Origin: Candidatus Doudnabacteria bacterium
GTDB taxonomy: Bacteria; Patescibacteriota; Doudnabacteria; UBA920; O2-02-FULL-48-8
DNA: 39,059 nt
Direction of reading: 5' to 3'
Assembly: GCA_016199215.1 (NCBI GenBank)
Contig: JACQHB010000007.1
Location: 1 to 39,059 of the forward strand
Below, piece by piece: positions 37,572 through 39,059 of this stretch. Both the position numbers and the translations under genes were made by a program. The stretch's first letter is position 1. Each line of letters opens with the position of its first letter. The notes beneath the pieces are model-generated. The model was not told the origin of the DNA and made no database searches. It saw only the letters and a list, made by a program, of their open reading frames with translations.

Positions 37572-39059
37572 ATGCAAAAATTCTTTTTGTATGCCCGCAA
37601 GTCCACCGATGTGGAAGATAAGCAAGTTTTGAGTATTGAAGCGCAACTAACAGAATTGCGCGAGCTTGCCAAGCGTGAAAACTTGGAGGTAGTTGAGGAG
37701 TTGGTGGAGAAACAATCGGCCAAAATTCCAGGCAGACCAATTTTTAACGAAATGTTGCGAAGAATTGAAGCCGGAGAAGCTGCCGGAATTTTGGCCTGGC
37801 ATCCGGACAGATTGGCGCGCAATTCTGTTGACGGTGGAAAAATAATTTACCTTTTAGACACAGGTGGACTTGCGGGCTTGAAGTTTCCGCAGTTTTGGTA
37901 TGAAAACACCGCGCAAGGTAAATTCATGCTCAATATTGCTTTTGGGCAAAGCAAATACTATATAGACAATTTGAGCGAGAATACCAAACGAGGATTGCGC
38001 CAAAAAGTCAGACGAGGTGAATATCCCGGCCTTGCGCCTGTGGGTTATCAGAATGACCCTCGCACAAAAACCGTTGTCGTGGACAAAAAGCGAAGTGTGG
38101 TTATCCGCAAGGCCTTTGAGCTGTACGCGCAAAATAACTCTCGTTTAGAGGACATTGCCAACTTTTTGGCGCAGAATGGTATTCTCACTTCTGGTGGCAA
38201 GAAACTTCACCGAGACAGAATTTCTTTTATCCTTTCCAACCCGTTTTATTACGGACATTTTCGCTATGCTGGGGAGGTTCACGAGGGCAAGCACCAGCCA
38301 GTCGTCTCAAAGAAAATTTTTGATAAAGTCCAAGAGGTAATGAAGCAGAGAGGAAAACCTAAAACCAAAGGCAAAGTTGAAAAACCATTTGTCGGACTTT
38401 TACACTGTGATGAATGTGGCCGTATGATAACTGCCGAAATCCAGAAAGGTCATACTTATTATCGTTGCACGAAGAAAAACATTGTTTGTAGTCAGCCGTA
38501 TGTCCGTGAAGAAGAATTGGATCGGCAGTTATCTTCTCTGCTTCAAAAATTTTCTTTGAGACCGGATTGGGCGGCACAAATGGACAAAATGCTGAAAAAA
38601 GACAAAAAGGAATCCGCCCAATCCGCAACCGCTTTTGTTCAAGAGGCAGACGAAAAGACTAAGACACTAAATATCAAACTCCAGCGACTTTTAGACGGAT
38701 ATTTGGAACAAGATATTGAACGCGAAATATATCTCGAAAAGAAGCGAAATTTCATGAGTGAAAAAAAGTCGCTGGAGGAGCAAATCATCAACTTCGAACA
38801 AAAGCGGACTGGCTGGCTCGAACCGATGGCGGAATGGATAAAAGAAGCAGAATCTCTGCCTAAAATCGCACAAGAGAGCAACCTTTTCTCAAAAAAGGTT
38901 GCTGCCGAACATTTGTTCGGCTCGAACCTCGTTTTGGCCAACCGCGAGGCGCGCCTGCGCGCGCCGAGCGGAGAGGATTTGTCTGGGGAAAACCAATGGG
39001 CGGCACTTCGTGCCGCCCACAATTTGGCTTCAAAAAAATTGAAAAGTTGTTTAGTGGTG
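37572..39059 (+). CDS. Large serine recombinase, 3' end beyond the window
   Basis: An open frame of 496 codons from ATG 37572 to the last base; the ORF track omits it because no stop lies in the window. The catalytic domain has Ser11 in YARKSTD and Arg80 in WHPDRLARN. The recombinase domain spans about 150-265 (GLAPVGYQNDP, FILSNPFYYGHFRY). A zinc ribbon follows (C279/C282 in HCDECG, C299 and C306), then a coiled coil (about 355-430). It would integrate, excise or invert DNA between short att sites. The last about 45 residues are encoded within a long inverted repeat. From the repeat, the gene should end about 45 bases after the window with WLYNHARTYFSKNL. Confidence 0.93.
   Translation, partial: MQKFFLYARKSTDVEDKQVLSIEAQLTELRELAKRENLEVVEELVEKQSAKIPGRPIFNEMLRRIEAGEAAGILAWHPDRLARNSVDGGKIIYLLDTGGLAGLKFPQFWYENTAQGKFMLNIAFGQSKYYIDNLSENTKRGLRQKVRRGEYPGLAPVGYQNDPRTKTVVVDKKRSVVIRKAFELYAQNNSRLEDIANFLAQNGILTSGGKKLHRDRISFILSNPFYYGHFRYAGEVHEGKHQPVVSKKIFDKVQEVMKQRGKPKTKGKVEKPFVGLLHCDECGRMITAEIQKGHTYYRCTKKNIVCSQPYVREEELDRQLSSLLQKFSLRPDWAAQMDKMLKKDKKESAQSATAFVQEADEKTKTLNIKLQRLLDGYLEQDIEREIYLEKKRNFMSEKKSLEEQIINFEQKRTGWLEPMAEWIKEAESLPKIAQESNLFSKKVAAEHLFGSNLVLANREARLRAPSGEDLSGENQWAALRAAHNLASKKLKSCLVV
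38922..39059. repeat. Inverted copy of 37235-37373 inside the recombinase 3' end
   Basis: The sequence is the reverse complement of 37235-37373 with a few differences and probably continues past the window. Arms and the gene between them form a segment that homologous or site-specific recombination could invert. Confidence 0.85.

Noticed and set aside
1-39059. tRNA or rRNA genes
   Set aside because: No cloverleaf with conserved TTCRA loop and no rRNA segments were recognised by eye.

Overview
The window looks like a chromosomal segment of a Candidate Phyla Radiation bacterium (Patescibacteria, probably Parcubacteria-like). This is inferred from the gene content: a compact type IV pilus cluster, a VirB4/PrgI/TrbL-type secretion cluster with many unrecognised surface proteins, a four-helix-bundle (S23/Avd-like) gene, GIY-YIG and serine-recombinase elements, and few clear Shine-Dalgarno sites. 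The standard code fits, with UGA used as stop.

Layout. (1) 1-3406: a secreted LCAT-like lipase and a small membrane protein, ended by a terminator. (2) 3364-12271: type IV pilus operon pilB, pilC, two prepilins, a PilX-like protein, pilM and a membrane-anchored Ig-like repeat protein, behind a consensus sigma70-type promoter. A GIY-YIG mobile element sits exactly between pilM and the next gene. (3) 12304-13578, minus strand: LysM/M23 envelope protein. (4) 13969-16939: UvrD/PcrA helicase and KsgA. (5) 17077-30673: type IV secretion operon with a short HTH gene missing from the ORF track, surface proteins with Asp-rich calcium-type repeats, TrbL/VirB6, PrgI, a TraC-like protein, VirB4, an M15-like peptidase and a TolB-like propeller. 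(6) 30681-32871, minus strand: recG with a second, diverged copy of its own 5' end just upstream. (7) 32873-37373: a cargo island (TrmB-type regulator, radical SAM enzyme, sulfotransferase, aldo/keto reductase) between inverted repeats that contain 3' ends of a serine-recombinase gene. (8) 37572-39059: a serine recombinase that runs off the window edge and is therefore absent from the ORF track.

The most novel content is repeat biology. First, a 459-bp element carries a GIY-YIG nuclease gene between inverted copies of CCCAGTANNNCAACTTCG, with a 4-bp target duplication (TATG). A 146-bp miniature with the same ends and its own duplication (CAAG) is nested in frame inside that gene. Second, intergenic hairpins have arms made of degenerate 7-bp repeats. 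One encloses an intact four-helix-bundle gene; others keep only its start codon and first few codons between the arms, which suggests an element family with miniature derivatives. Short 7-bp arrays also occur in frame inside ksgA, a prepilin leader and a T4SS gene, and a 12-bp-stem palindrome lies in frame in the helicase gene. Third, recombinase 3' ends recur in both orientations around the cargo island and predict the sequence just beyond the window.
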